Notes: generated by a model not told the origin, from the sequence alone. A stretch of 64,000 nucleotides of DNA from Winogradskyella sediminis (GCF_003387355.1 NZ_QUNH01000002.1:847606-911605); one strand, 5' to 3'. Positions 36,126 to 46,259 are shown, counted from the stretch's first letter. A program made the numbers and translations.

Positions 36126-36148
36126 TAGCGACTAAAAGTAGAATTCAT

Positions 36149-36187
36149 AAAAAAAAGCGATTTTCAGTAAAGAAAATCGCTTTTTTT
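36149..36187. terminator. Bidirectional terminator between rocD and CCC-motif gene
   Basis: Stem AGCGATTTTC (to 36165) with GAAAATCGCT (36172 on), 6-nt loop, A7 before and T7 after; shared by the convergent genes. Confidence 0.85.
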
Positions 36188-36205
36188 ATTTGTATAGAGA
36201 TCGGA

Positions 36206-36538
36206 CTATTGCGCCATCATTTCTTGCATTTTTTCTTGCATTAACTCTTGGTTTTGTAAAGTTTCCCATCCAAAATAAGAGATAATCCATAAAATGTAAG
36301 CGACCATTAATACACTTAGTACGACACCAATAATTCCCATTATTCTACCAGCTTTTACATTTCCGAAACCTGAATAATTTTCAGGAGCTTCCATATATAC
36401 TTTTGTAGCTTTGCCGCCAAGTATTATTGCTACGATTCCAAAAATTAATCCAGGAACACCGTAACAACAGCATCCAATAATTGATAAAATTCCCATGATT
36501 AGTACTAGTGTACCATTTGGTATTTGTTGTTTCTCCAT
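36206..36538 (-). CDS. CCC-motif (DUF4190-like) membrane protein
   Basis: 110 residues with the GILSIIGCCCYGVPGLIFGIVAIILGGKA block that names the CCC-motif membrane proteins, and a second hydrophobic helix near 65-90. The C-terminus is polar and Gln/Met-rich (QNQELMQEKMQEMMAQ). Inner membrane location expected. Role unknown. It is downstream of a DUF2752 gene (12-nt gap), a pairing I have seen in flavobacteria, so the two are likely co-transcribed. Confidence 0.85.
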   Translation of the reverse strand: MEKQQIPNGTLVLIMGILSIIGCCCYGVPGLIFGIVAIILGGKATKVYMEAPENYSGFGNVKAGRIMGIIGVVLSVLMVAYILWIISYFGWETLQNQELMQEKMQEMMAQ

Positions 36539-36550
36539 TGTTAGTTGTTT

Positions 36551-36853
36551 TTAGTTGGTTAAAAAGGTTTTTATGATAAAACTTATTACAATAATACTAA
36601 TATTTAATAAAAAAAGCCCAAAAATTATGCGATGACCATTTTTAAATTGAAATTTTAGATGTAATAAAAGATAAGAAAAAAGTGCAATTAGCGAGTAAAT
36701 AGCAGGATACATGAAGAAGGCTGCAACAAATTCACCTTTTAAAATTAAAGATATAGAACGTTGCATGCCGCAACCCATACAATCAATATTGAAGGTTTGC
36801 TTCCATAAGCATGGTAACATATAATCATCGAGGCCTTTGGCAAGTAGTAACAT
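36551..36853 (-). CDS. DUF2752 family membrane protein
   Basis: 100 residues. The N-terminal PCLWKQTFNIDCMGCGMQRSISLILKGEFVAAF segment, with the CxxCGxxR motif, is the DUF2752 signature, followed by two membrane helices. The two close cysteines suggest redox or metal chemistry, but no function is established. It is upstream of the CCC-motif gene and divergent from the small membrane gene that precedes the Smr-domain gene. Confidence 0.85.
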   Translation of the reverse strand: MLLLAKGLDDYMLPCLWKQTFNIDCMGCGMQRSISLILKGEFVAAFFMYPAIYSLIALFSYLLLHLKFQFKNGHRIIFGLFLLNISIIVISFIIKTFLTN

Positions 36854-36944
36854 TTTGCTAAATTAACAATTTGCTAAAAACTTTTGTTATTGCGGTTACT
36901 ATTTTTCTATACCTTATTTTTGTGTTTTGTATAAATATTATAAT

Positions 36945-37160
36945 ATGAACATATCTAGACTCCTTAATTTGATTTGTATAGTGGTAGGTGGTAGTATTGC
37001 CATTTATGCCCAAGCACAAGAGCAACAAAATACCTATATTTTAATAGGAGGGATTGTATTGTTGGTTTTCGGGATTTATAGAACATCTAGAAACATACCG
37101 AGTAAATTTGATAAAGAAGAAGAGTCGTTTATAAAAACAGAAAAAGAAGATGAAATTTAG
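36945..37160 (+). CDS. Small two-helix membrane protein of unknown function
   Basis: About 71 residues from the ATG at 36945 (an in-frame upstream codon at 36927 adds six residues). Two hydrophobic helices (about 2-22 and 30-48: RLLNLICIVVGGSIAIYA and YILIGGIVLLVFGIY) are followed by a charged tail of about 20 residues ending KEDEI. A TATTTTTG element lies at 36915-36922. The stop overlaps the Smr-domain gene by 11 nt, so they are translationally coupled. Confidence 0.65.
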   Translation: MNISRLLNLICIVVGGSIAIYAQAQEQQNTYILIGGIVLLVFGIYRTSRNIPSKFDKEEESFIKTEKEDEI

Positions 37161-37707
37161 AGTTGGTGATACCGTAGAAACTATTGATGATGCCATTTCG
37201 GGAGTGATTACAAACATTACTGGAGATGTGATTTCGGTTGAAGATTCTAATGGTTTTGATTTTCAATTTGAAAAACATGAACTTATGTTAACAGCTTCAG
37301 GAAACTCATTGGAAACAGCTGTTTATAATACCGATTTTGAAGCTGTAAAAAAGGAAAAAGAATCTAAGAAAAGAAAGTCAGCTCCGACTATAAAACCTAA
37401 GGAACGTCATGCTCCAAAGTTTGAAGTAGATTTACACATTCATCATTTAACAAAATCATCTAAAGGCATGTCTAATTATGACATGCTGAACTTACAATTA
37501 GATACAGCCCGAGGACAATTAGAATTTGCTATTAGAAAACGAATTCCTAAAATTGTATTTATACATGGAGTAGGAGAAGGTGTACTGCGCCAAGAGTTAG
37601 AAACCCTTTTTAGTCGTTATAACAATGTTACGTTTTATGATGCCGACTATAAAACTTACGGTTTAGGTGCTACAGAGGTTCGTGTTTTTCAGAACGTAGA
37701 TCCTTAA
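37150..37707 (+). CDS. Smr-domain protein
   Basis: 185 residues. An N-terminal small beta domain (MKFRVGDTVETIDDAISGVITNITG), then a lysine-rich linker, then a C-terminal Smr domain with the VDLHIHHL and VFIHGVGEGVLRQEL motifs (the latter corresponds to the conserved HGxGxGxL nuclease loop). Smr domains nick or bind DNA/RNA, as in MutS2. It starts inside the end of the preceding gene. The stop overlaps by 3 nt that of the convergent TSP3-repeat gene. Confidence 0.85.
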   Translation: MKFRVGDTVETIDDAISGVITNITGDVISVEDSNGFDFQFEKHELMLTASGNSLETAVYNTDFEAVKKEKESKKRKSAPTIKPKERHAPKFEVDLHIHHLTKSSKGMSNYDMLNLQLDTARGQLEFAIRKRIPKIVFIHGVGEGVLRQELETLFSRYNNVTFYDADYKTYGLGATEVRVFQNVDP

Positions 37708-38645
37708 TCTAGAAAGTCATCACTAGATAACACTGTCGTGCGTGTTCCCATATCAATGATAGTACTTCTTAAGATTTCTAAATCTATATCAGTGATAATA
37801 AAATGAGTTTCTACAGTTCTTGTAAATTCATTTGTAAACGCAATATAATCTTCGTTAGGGTCTGGGATATAGGCAATACTTTCCTCATCATTTAGATAAT
37901 GAGCGACCAAAACTCCATTAACCGATACGCGGTCATCTCCAGGTCCATTTTCACCGTTGGTATCTTCATACCGTGTTAAAATTAGATCTCCATCATCATC
38001 TTTGTCTATATAATCTGGAGTGCCATCACCATCGGTATCTAAAGGATTAGTAGTTGGGTCGTCGTCATCGTCACTGTCGTCAATTTCATTTTTAGTTAAT
38101 ACGTTATCACCATCATCATCTATATCTATATAATCTGGTATACCATCATCGTCTGTGTCTAATGAATCATAATATATTCCATCATCACTAGGTAATCCAG
38201 ATACACCTTCAAAAGCAGTTGGCACTCCATCATTATCATCATCTTCATATGTAGAAGTCACTTGTATGGTTCCAGATTCTGCCTCATAGTCTTCTAAAAT
38301 AGCTAAATCATAAGGCGGTAAAATAGCACAAATATCTGAGGCTGTTATTGTTCTATTGTAAGTTCTATATATAAACCTAACAGTTGATGCGTTAATAGTT
38401 AACTCTACAGGTGAGCCCACTGTTGTTGGCGATGTAAATAAAGCATCATTGGTGGTAGACTTCGGAAAAATTAAAATAAGCGCTTCATTAGGGTCGCTAT
38501 TGGTATCGTAAATAAGATGATAGTCTTCAAAATTATCGCATTGTGCTAGTACTCCTTCAAATTCTAAATCAACAGTTAGAATATCGCCATCATCACAGGT
38601 TGTAAATAAAGCAAAACATAAGAGTATAAAAAAACGACGTATCAT
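37704..38645 (-). CDS. Lipoprotein with thrombospondin type 3-like calcium repeats
   Basis: About 313 residues from the ATG at 38645, chosen because it opens a lipoprotein leader (MIRRFFILLCFALFTTC, Cys17). The longer frame adds 17 residues with no signal. The middle part has repeated acidic Ca-binding units DTDDDGIPDYIDIDDDGD and DTDGDGTPDYIDKDDDGD, typical of TSP3/OmpA-type extracellular linkers. The N- and C-terminal parts are not recognised. It is convergent with the Smr gene, with overlapping stop codons. Confidence 0.75.
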   Translation of the reverse strand: MIRRFFILLCFALFTTCDDGDILTVDLEFEGVLAQCDNFEDYHLIYDTNSDPNEALILIFPKSTTNDALFTSPTTVGSPVELTINASTVRFIYRTYNRTITASDICAILPPYDLAILEDYEAESGTIQVTSTYEDDDNDGVPTAFEGVSGLPSDDGIYYDSLDTDDDGIPDYIDIDDDGDNVLTKNEIDDSDDDDDPTTNPLDTDGDGTPDYIDKDDDGDLILTRYEDTNGENGPGDDRVSVNGVLVAHYLNDEESIAYIPDPNEDYIAFTNEFTRTVETHFIITDIDLEILRSTIIDMGTRTTVLSSDDFLD

Positions 38646-38719
38646 AGGTTCAATTTTCAACAAAAATAAAGGATTTGTAAAATTATAACGCTCCATTATC
38701 TAAATAATTTTATTTAGGA

Positions 38720-38727
38720 TACTTTTG
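38720..38727 (+). promoter_or_regulatory. -7 element of the cysteine desulfurase gene
   Basis: TACTTTTG (TAnnTTTG), 93 nt before the GTG start; no well-placed -33 TTG. Confidence 0.4.
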
Positions 38728-38820
38728 CAATAAGAAACAGGCGAATTTTTACTTTTTATCATATTAAAAATGATGAATCGTTAATTTTTATGGTCTTTAA
38801 ATTAATTTATTTGTAAACAC

Positions 38821-39969
38821 GTGAAATCAGTATATTTAGATAATGCAGCCACCACAGCTTTGCGACCAGAAGTCGTAAATCGTATGACACAAGTACTTAG
38901 TGAAAGTTATGGAAATGCATCGTCGACTCATAGTTTTGGGCGTTTGTCTAAGGCGCTTTTAGAACAATGTCGAAAAAATATTGCTTCTTATTTTAATGTG
39001 TCGGCTTCCGAAATTGTATTTACTTCGGGTGGTACTGAAGCAGATAATTTAGCGTTACGAAGTGCGGTTAGAGATTTAGGAGTCACCGAAATAATTACTT
39101 CCAAAATAGAGCATCATGCCGTTTTACATACAGCTGAGCAGTTACAGAGAGAGTATAATACCGTTATACATTACGTTGACTTAAAAGATGGAGGACACGT
39201 TGATTTGTCGCATTTAGAAGAACTTTTACAAGCTTCTAATAAACCTTTGGTTAGTTTAATGCATGTAAATAATGAAGTTGGCAATATTTTAGACATCAAA
39301 ACGGTAGCTAATCTTTGTAAATCTTACAACGCTTTATTTCATTCAGATATGGTTCAATCTGTAGGGCATTACAAAATGGACTTACAGGAAATTCAGGTTG
39401 ATTTTATGGCTGCAAGCGCACATAAATTTCATGGTCCCAAAGGGGTTGGGTTTTGTTTTATTCGTAAGGAATCTGGATTAAAACCTTTAATTTTTGGTGG
39501 AGAACAAGAGCGCGGTTATAGAGCAGGGACGGAGTCTATTCACAATATTGTAGGTATGGACGAAGCCTTAAAGATAGCCTATACTCAACTGGAGGAGGAT
39601 AAAGCTTATGTATCGGAGTTAAAAGATTATTTTATTCAACAATTAAAGATATACTTACCTCACGTAAGTTTTAATGGAACTTGCGAAACCCATGCAAATA
39701 GCACCTACACCTTAGTTAATGTGTGTTTACCGATTGCTCCATCTAAAGCACCAATGTTGCAGTTTCAACTCGATTTAAAAGGCATTGCTTGCTCAAGAGG
39801 AAGTGCTTGTCAAAGTGGTAGCAGTCAGCAATCGCATGTGTTAACCGAAATTTTAAATGAAGATAGATTAAAGCAACCGTCGGTGCGCTTTTCGTTTAGT
39901 ATTTTTAATACAAAGGAAGAATTAGATTACGTAGTCACTGTTTTAAAGGCATTTGCAGAAAGTAATTAA
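38821..39969 (+). CDS. Cysteine desulfurase (IscS/NifS-like)
   Basis: 382 residues, GTG start (38821) giving the conserved MKSVYLDNAATTALRPEV. Class V aminotransferase fold. PLP lysine K202 in SAHKFHGPKGVGF; catalytic Cys C330 in CSRGSACQSGS. It removes sulfur from cysteine for Fe-S clusters or thio-modification. No isc/suf gene is adjacent, so it is a stand-alone desulfurase; whether it serves Fe-S assembly or tRNA thiolation cannot be told from the sequence. Confidence 0.92.
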   Translation: MKSVYLDNAATTALRPEVVNRMTQVLSESYGNASSTHSFGRLSKALLEQCRKNIASYFNVSASEIVFTSGGTEADNLALRSAVRDLGVTEIITSKIEHHAVLHTAEQLQREYNTVIHYVDLKDGGHVDLSHLEELLQASNKPLVSLMHVNNEVGNILDIKTVANLCKSYNALFHSDMVQSVGHYKMDLQEIQVDFMAASAHKFHGPKGVGFCFIRKESGLKPLIFGGEQERGYRAGTESIHNIVGMDEALKIAYTQLEEDKAYVSELKDYFIQQLKIYLPHVSFNGTCETHANSTYTLVNVCLPIAPSKAPMLQFQLDLKGIACSRGSACQSGSSQQSHVLTEILNEDRLKQPSVRFSFSIFNTKEELDYVVTVLKAFAESN

Positions 39970-39985
39970 GCACAATTTTAGCGAC

Positions 39986-41782
39986 TCATTTTTTTACAAT
40001 GATTTTTTGAGACGTTGTAGTTTTGCCTGAATCGGAAATCACATTAACCACATAGACTCCGTCTATTAAATGGACTGTAGATACATGGTATTGCTCTTGA
40101 GTTTCCTTAAAATGTAATTGGTTTATACGTTTTCCTGTAACATCATATATAGTAATGGTTTCAATATCTAAGTTTTGAGGATTTAGTACTGAAAGTTGGT
40201 GAAGCGCATTGTCTTGGAATATGGTCAATTCCGTATCTTTATACGTCTCTATTCCTAGCGTTTCTGTGGTGAATACGATACTAAAACGATCACTGTAATG
40301 GCCTGGATTTATATGTAGTTCGTAGTCTGTCTGTCTTAGATTTGTATAGGTGTCTGTAATGCTATCATGAATAAAAATACCTTGAGATTCATTAAAATTC
40401 TGAATGTCAAATATTCTAAAGCGTAGTGGTTGCTGATGCTCAATGTCTATAACCAATGGAATGGTAAGTGTTTCTTCAAATGGAAAAGCCTGACCAGAAA
40501 ATACGTTTTCATCCAACGAAAAATAAGCATCTGAAGCTAAACTTTCTGAACGAATAAGTTCTAAGCCATAATCAAATCCTGTAGTTGCAGATTCGTGAAA
40601 ATTTAAAACCAATTGTCTCGTGTAGTGTGCATTGTTAACAGTAAAATCTACGTTGATTCTAAAGCGTTTATAATCTTCTGGAACAATAGAAAGGCCGTTG
40701 TCTTGATACTGAATACCAACTGAAGTATTGGATTCTGTTAAGTTCGTGTTGCTACTTCTAAAAAAATAACTATTGCCATCCGATTCTTTAGCAAATACAC
40801 GATGTTCATTTTTGGTATATACTGTTGCCGGAGCAGAAGGAGTGCCAGCTCTGCCTTCTATCATAAAACCTTGTCCGATTGGAATATATCTTTTAGCAAC
40901 TTTACTACCATAAGAAGGCACAGGTAAAGGAAACGAGTTATCTTCTTCATCGTACGTCATAAATTGAGCTGGTGCAGTAGTAACTGTGGAACCGTCTTCA
41001 CTTATTGTAAATGAAGAATAACCTCCTCTGTATTCTACTAACACATGAGAAGGAATAGTGCCATCTTGTTCCCAGAATAACAATGTACCAGTAATTGAGG
41101 CTTGATTGTCATCATCATGAATAAATGCTGCAGCATCTATGGCACTAGGATACGGGTTACCTATTAATGTATTAACGCCATTAGCAACATCATTAGTAAT
41201 GGTGCCATTGTTGGGTTTACCTCTAAAATCATATAATTGGCTGCCCGTTTGCCCTGTACCGTTACCTTTCATAGTAAAACCCAGGCCAGGTTTAATAGCT
41301 CCTGTAGCACCAACATACACCCAATCAATATATTGCGTAGACATTTGGTAGGTCCATAGCCAACGCTTTGCTATAGATAAAGGACTTGCAGATCCATTAT
41401 AGCCCGAAACAAATAAGGCATCTGTACTAGAGGTTAATCCTGTAGCGTCGTCAATTAAATTAACGCGTGCGTCTTCATTACCAAAGGCAGGTGAGTTATT
41501 TCCAACAGGAGAACACCAATAATTATAACTCCATTGATTCACAGTTCCTGTTTGATAAACACTTAATTCGCCCTGACCAGAATTACCAGTAGTGCCGTTA
41601 CCTTGAAGTAATTGTGCTTCGTCTCTTAGATATATTTTAGAATCAACATCATCAATGTTAACGTCGTCCGTAACATAAACATATTGTTTTTTTACAAAGA
41701 CATAAGCATCATTTTGAACACTAAGTTGGGCAAAAGAAATACTACACAACAGTAGTAGAAATGAAAAGAGGGATAATTTCAT
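39986..41782 (-). CDS. T9SS-exported protein (598 residues)
   Basis: Signal peptide (1-18, ending SISFAQ), a large beta-rich body with the WSYNYWCSPVG segment seen in this phylum's surface proteins, and a C-terminal type A sorting domain (TIYDVTGKRINQL ... QKIIVKK). It is therefore secreted through T9SS. I recognise no enzyme domain. A TATTTTTG -7 element (41846-41839, minus) precedes the gene. It lies next to a TonB receptor but 124 nt apart and with its own promoter. Confidence 0.82.
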   Translation of the reverse strand: MKLSLFSFLLLLCSISFAQLSVQNDAYVFVKKQYVYVTDDVNIDDVDSKIYLRDEAQLLQGNGTTGNSGQGELSVYQTGTVNQWSYNYWCSPVGNNSPAFGNEDARVNLIDDATGLTSSTDALFVSGYNGSASPLSIAKRWLWTYQMSTQYIDWVYVGATGAIKPGLGFTMKGNGTGQTGSQLYDFRGKPNNGTITNDVANGVNTLIGNPYPSAIDAAAFIHDDDNQASITGTLLFWEQDGTIPSHVLVEYRGGYSSFTISEDGSTVTTAPAQFMTYDEEDNSFPLPVPSYGSKVAKRYIPIGQGFMIEGRAGTPSAPATVYTKNEHRVFAKESDGNSYFFRSSNTNLTESNTSVGIQYQDNGLSIVPEDYKRFRINVDFTVNNAHYTRQLVLNFHESATTGFDYGLELIRSESLASDAYFSLDENVFSGQAFPFEETLTIPLVIDIEHQQPLRFRIFDIQNFNESQGIFIHDSITDTYTNLRQTDYELHINPGHYSDRFSIVFTTETLGIETYKDTELTIFQDNALHQLSVLNPQNLDIETITIYDVTGKRINQLHFKETQEQYHVSTVHLIDGVYVVNVISDSGKTTTSQKIIVKK

Positions 41783-41906
41783 ATGTCTTATTTTTTGTAC
41801 GCAAGCTTAAAAGTATGACTTAAAGAACCTTAGTGACTCAAAAATAGGAAAATAAACTGATTTTCTTTAGAAGACCATAAGCAAAAGTTTTTACAGAATA
41901 CTATAC

Positions 41907-44375
41907 CTAGAATCGAGCAGACAAGCGCACATTAAAAATACGAGGAGTTAAGTAATTTGGAATAGCATACTGTTGCTTACTGTAAACATCTCTAACCCAC
42001 GTATTCGTTATGGAGTTTTGGTTGTTAAACATGTTATAAATTTCAAATCCAAGTGAGAGTTCTTTAAATGGCATTTTCCATCTAGAACTGTATGTTTTTT
42101 CTGGGTTCACAAGTTGGTATGAAATTCCTAAGTCAGCACGTCTATAATCGCGTAACCTCAATTGATAATTATAAGGATCTGCATAGCTTGGTGAACCACC
42201 TGGAACTCCCGTATTGTAAACTAAGTTTAAATACATTTTTAGGTCTGGCATATTGGGAACATAATCTTGAAACAGCGCACCAAACTTGAGGCGTTGATCT
42301 GTTGGTCTAGCAATATAACCGCGATCATCTATATTTTCTTCAGTTTTTAAATAGCCAAAACTAAACCAAGACTCTGTACCTGGCACAAATTCGCCATTCA
42401 GTCTTAAATCTAAACCATACGCATAGGCTTTGGCATTATTGTCTGCACTATAACGGATTCTAACATTCTCAATGGTATATGGGTTAACGTCAGTCATTCC
42501 TTTATAATAGGCTTCACTAACCAATTTAAAAGGTCTATTCCATATTTCAAAACTGTATTCATTTCCTAATACCACATGAAACGATTGTTGTGCTTTTACA
42601 TTAGGTTGCACAGCACCTTCAGAATCTCTTAATTCTCTATAAAACGGAGGTTGATAATACAAACCGGAGGCAATTCTAAAAAGCATATCCTTTTCCCAAT
42701 TTGGTTTAATTGCAAACTGCGCTCTTGGACTAATTACGGTTTGTGTGTCATTATCTGTAATACCGTCTCCACTGACATTCCAAGTATGCGATCGTACACC
42801 AGCATTGTAGAAGACTTCGTTGCCATCCCAATCTGTGCGTTTACTATATTGTACAAAAGCTTGAACCCTATTAATCTGCACACGGTTGGTGGCTCTGGTA
42901 TTCTCAAAGGCTACCAGTGGTCCCGAAAACGGTTCGTAAGGCTGAGGGTTGGTCTGACTAAAAAGCGGTGGCCTAATGGAGAATCCGGCAGAATCAATAA
43001 CTTCATATTCTACTAAACGGTCTCTAATATCTTCATGAGTGTATTTTGCAGACCATTCTACAGTACTTTCATCATCAATATTATAATCTCCACGATGCTC
43101 AACGTTAATTATAAAAGCGTCTAAATCGTTTCGTGCATGCGTTAATTGCGATCCAATACCTTCACTGAATTCAACTTCGCCTAAATTTTCATCTCCAATA
43201 TTGGTGTTTACTTCACCTAAACGGTATTGAGCTAAGATGTCAAAGTACTCTTGTTCTGTAGTGTGATAAGCAGATGCGATAAGCTTTAAGGTTAAATCGT
43301 CATTTGCAAAATAATTGGCTTTAAAGGCACCAAAATAGGTTTGGTATTGGTCTTTTTCTTGACCGTCATAAAACACTATTAATGCTACAGGATCTTGTAA
43401 GGTTCCGAAATTGGTTTGTCTGTTTTCTGGTTGAAAGTTGTATTTGTTAGAAGAAATATTGCCAAGAAAGTTTAAATGAAATTTACTTGAAAAACGATAT
43501 GTTAAATACGTTTGAGCATCTGCAAATACCGGTTCTACATTACCATCCGTTTCTAAACTGTTTAACAATAAACTATTGTCTCTATAACGTACACCTGCGA
43601 TACCTGAAAACTTTCCATCCTTTGAAATTGTTTCTGCGGTAAGGCTTCCACCTAGTAAACTCAAATCTGTACGAATGCCAAAATCAACGGGATTTCGATA
43701 GGTGATATCTAATACTGAAGATAATTTGTCTCCGTATTTTGCTTGAAATCCACCTGCAGAGAAATCGACATTATGAACCATATCAGTATTTACAAAGCTT
43801 AAACCTTCTTGATTCCCTGAGCGAATTAAAAATGGTCTGTATACTTCAATTTCATTAACGTATACTAGGTTTTCGTCAAAATTACCACCACGCACAGAAT
43901 ATTGTGTACTCAACTCGTTAGAGATATTAACGCCAGGTAAGGTTTTTAATATATTTTCAACACCAGGTTGTGCTCCTTTTATAGTTCTAATCATTTGCGG
44001 AGAAATGGATGTTACTCCATCTACAGACTGTCTTGTGTTGGTGTTAATAATTACCGTTGCTATTTGTTCTACTTCAATAAGCATCACAGGATTGTACTCA
44101 ATTTCTTGTCCGTTTTTAAGGTTGAATTTTTGTTCTACGCGCTTGTGAGAGACATGTGTAAAAGTAACTGTTACATCCTCACCAAATGGAATTTTAAGTT
44201 CGTAAAAACCATTGCTGTTTGTCGCAGTGCCTTCACCTGTGTTTGCTGTAATATTGACTCCTTCAATAGGTAAATTAGCTTCGTCTAATATGACACCTCT
44301 AATAATTGCAGATTGCGAAAAAGAAAGCCAACTAAATAGTAAGCTTATAAGGACTATAAAATGTAAGCGCTTCAA
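41907..44375 (-). CDS. TonB-dependent receptor with carboxypeptidase-like N-domain
   Basis: 822 residues. Signal peptide, an about 85-residue carboxypeptidase-regulatory-like domain (IIRGVILDEANLPIEGVNITANTGEGTATNSNG), a plug (QMIRTIKGAQPGVENILKTLPGVN, SVRGGNFDENLVYVNEIEVY), then a beta-barrel ending in an aromatic-type strand (LSARF). It takes up a TonB-energised ligand across the outer membrane. No SusD partner lies next to it, so glycan uptake is not supported; the ligand is unknown. Confidence 0.92.
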   Translation of the reverse strand: MKRLHFIVLISLLFSWLSFSQSAIIRGVILDEANLPIEGVNITANTGEGTATNSNGFYELKIPFGEDVTVTFTHVSHKRVEQKFNLKNGQEIEYNPVMLIEVEQIATVIINTNTRQSVDGVTSISPQMIRTIKGAQPGVENILKTLPGVNISNELSTQYSVRGGNFDENLVYVNEIEVYRPFLIRSGNQEGLSFVNTDMVHNVDFSAGGFQAKYGDKLSSVLDITYRNPVDFGIRTDLSLLGGSLTAETISKDGKFSGIAGVRYRDNSLLLNSLETDGNVEPVFADAQTYLTYRFSSKFHLNFLGNISSNKYNFQPENRQTNFGTLQDPVALIVFYDGQEKDQYQTYFGAFKANYFANDDLTLKLIASAYHTTEQEYFDILAQYRLGEVNTNIGDENLGEVEFSEGIGSQLTHARNDLDAFIINVEHRGDYNIDDESTVEWSAKYTHEDIRDRLVEYEVIDSAGFSIRPPLFSQTNPQPYEPFSGPLVAFENTRATNRVQINRVQAFVQYSKRTDWDGNEVFYNAGVRSHTWNVSGDGITDNDTQTVISPRAQFAIKPNWEKDMLFRIASGLYYQPPFYRELRDSEGAVQPNVKAQQSFHVVLGNEYSFEIWNRPFKLVSEAYYKGMTDVNPYTIENVRIRYSADNNAKAYAYGLDLRLNGEFVPGTESWFSFGYLKTEENIDDRGYIARPTDQRLKFGALFQDYVPNMPDLKMYLNLVYNTGVPGGSPSYADPYNYQLRLRDYRRADLGISYQLVNPEKTYSSRWKMPFKELSLGFEIYNMFNNQNSITNTWVRDVYSKQQYAIPNYLTPRIFNVRLSARF

Positions 44376-44447
44376 ATGTTTCTAATTTTCTTAGTTAGGA
44401 AAAACTCAAAGATTTAAAAAAAAACAAACCCTTGACTCATGATAAAT

Positions 44448-46136
44448 CTATTTTCTAAAAAATGTTGCTTCAAATGTAGAACTATTTCCAACATTATCGG
44501 TTACAATTATTTTTAATTCGTTCTTAGTATCTTTAACGATATTGTCGTTAAAATCGTGTATTAATGTATTTTTTTTATAATCGTATTCCATTAATATCCA
44601 CTTTCCGTTAACCGTAGCTCTATATTTGCTTATACCTGTCAACTTATCATCAATCTTAACTTTAAGGTAGCGGTAATTGCTAATCCATTTTTTGTCGTGA
44701 AAGTTAATCGGTGTAATTGAGGGAGGTTCGGTATCTGTCGCTAAAGCATACGTGCCTAAAGCTTTAGTTCTGGCAGTTAAGGTGTTGCCTTTTCTAGAGG
44801 TTGGTACATAATATGGTTTTTTATAACTGCCATAAAACCTAGCGACATACAGTTTGTCTTGATGCTCGGTTTTGTAATTACTTAAGTCATAATTAATATA
44901 GAAATTCTTCTGCATAGCAATAGCGTCTTCTCCTAAAAAGAGTGTATCTGAACTTACTTTAAAATCAATATAAGAATCATCATACACGGTGTTTTTATAG
45001 AAATCAACAGTAAAATTTCCTGCGCTTAATTTGGTGTTTTCATCATTGCGAACTAGTGATTTGTTAGAACGATCTTGGATGCTATCTTTTTCTATCACTT
45101 CATGTTTTCCTACGATGGGTATCATAACCCAAGATTCATTTTGGCTGAAGTCCCTAATTCTTACTTTATAAACCGAAGATGTACTATCTTCAACTTTTAC
45201 ATAGCCGTCATCATACACATCTTTGTAAATACTTAGAGGATTATTTTGTTCAATAAATAGTTTTTGAATTTTTGCTTTCCTACTTATAAAATACTGATAG
45301 TCTAAAAGGCGTTTAATGTGTTTAGTCTCATCAAAACTTATACGTTTAAAATCAATTTCTAAACTTTTATTACCATTAAAGAAGGTTTGTATGTTGCTTA
45401 CTCCATTATTATTTGGAGCCAAATCTTGTTTGTCAAATGAAATAACACCAAAACCAATATGTCCAAAAGCCTTAATCTCTTCAACAGCATAATCTCCATT
45501 TTTTTGCGGAATTAGTCGTAAAGGCACTCTTTCATTTTTACCATTAATAGTGGCGTTTTCATCTTTAGGATAGGCAAAAACACCCGACACATAAGGTCGT
45601 TTAGAGTCTTTTACGTCCATACCAAAAAGTAAAGGATTGATAGGACGTTCTTGGTTGTCTCTAATTTCAAAATGTAAATGCGGTCCACCAGAACTTCCTG
45701 TATTACCAGAGTATGCGATAACTTCATTAGGATGTATTTTTAGTTCTTCGCTATGCGGAAAAACTTCAACCTCAAAACTTTCTTTATCATATTGGCATTG
45801 TTTAATATAGTTTTCTAAGCGCTCAGAAAATTTTTGAAGATGACCATACACTGTAGTATATCCGTTAGGATGTGTAATGTATATAGCCTTTCCGTAGCCA
45901 AAGTGCGAAATCTTAATTCTACTAATATACCCTTCGGCAGCAGCATATACTTTTAAACCTTCTCTCTGCTGTGTTTTTATGTCTAATCCACCATGAAAAT
46001 GTGTAGAGCGTAATTCACCGAAAGTGCCAGAAAGCACTAAGGTAATATCTAGTGGATGTCTAAAATAATCTTTTGGGTATTCAGACTGTCCATAAATTGA
46101 ACAGGATATTAAAAAAAAAAGAAAAACTGGCTTCAT
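44448..46136 (-). CDS. M23 family metallopeptidase
   Basis: 562 residues with signal peptide (to about 16). The LytM/M23 fold is near the N-terminus: H48-GGLD52 (the HxxxD zinc motif) and HLHFEIRD about 100 residues later. The long C-terminal part is beta-rich and unlike the usual M23 proteins; it may bind or position the enzyme. It is expected to cleave peptidoglycan cross-bridges. It is upstream of the TonB receptor (72-nt gap) and divergent from the zapA pair. Confidence 0.85.
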   Translation of the reverse strand: MKPVFLFFLISCSIYGQSEYPKDYFRHPLDITLVLSGTFGELRSTHFHGGLDIKTQQREGLKVYAAAEGYISRIKISHFGYGKAIYITHPNGYTTVYGHLQKFSERLENYIKQCQYDKESFEVEVFPHSEELKIHPNEVIAYSGNTGSSGGPHLHFEIRDNQERPINPLLFGMDVKDSKRPYVSGVFAYPKDENATINGKNERVPLRLIPQKNGDYAVEEIKAFGHIGFGVISFDKQDLAPNNNGVSNIQTFFNGNKSLEIDFKRISFDETKHIKRLLDYQYFISRKAKIQKLFIEQNNPLSIYKDVYDDGYVKVEDSTSSVYKVRIRDFSQNESWVMIPIVGKHEVIEKDSIQDRSNKSLVRNDENTKLSAGNFTVDFYKNTVYDDSYIDFKVSSDTLFLGEDAIAMQKNFYINYDLSNYKTEHQDKLYVARFYGSYKKPYYVPTSRKGNTLTARTKALGTYALATDTEPPSITPINFHDKKWISNYRYLKVKIDDKLTGISKYRATVNGKWILMEYDYKKNTLIHDFNDNIVKDTKNELKIIVTDNVGNSSTFEATFFRK

Positions 46137-46259
46137 AAAATCTACTATTATAGCGAAAATATCAATTTGATAACGATTTGCAAATTATAAAATCGTATTA
46201 TTTTTATTAACGATTTAATTCCCTTCAACTTATAATAATAAAAAATAAATGTAAAAGAA

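Noticed and set aside
41907-44375. TonB receptor as part of a polysaccharide-utilisation locus.
   Set aside because: No susD-like gene or carbohydrate enzymes lie beside it.
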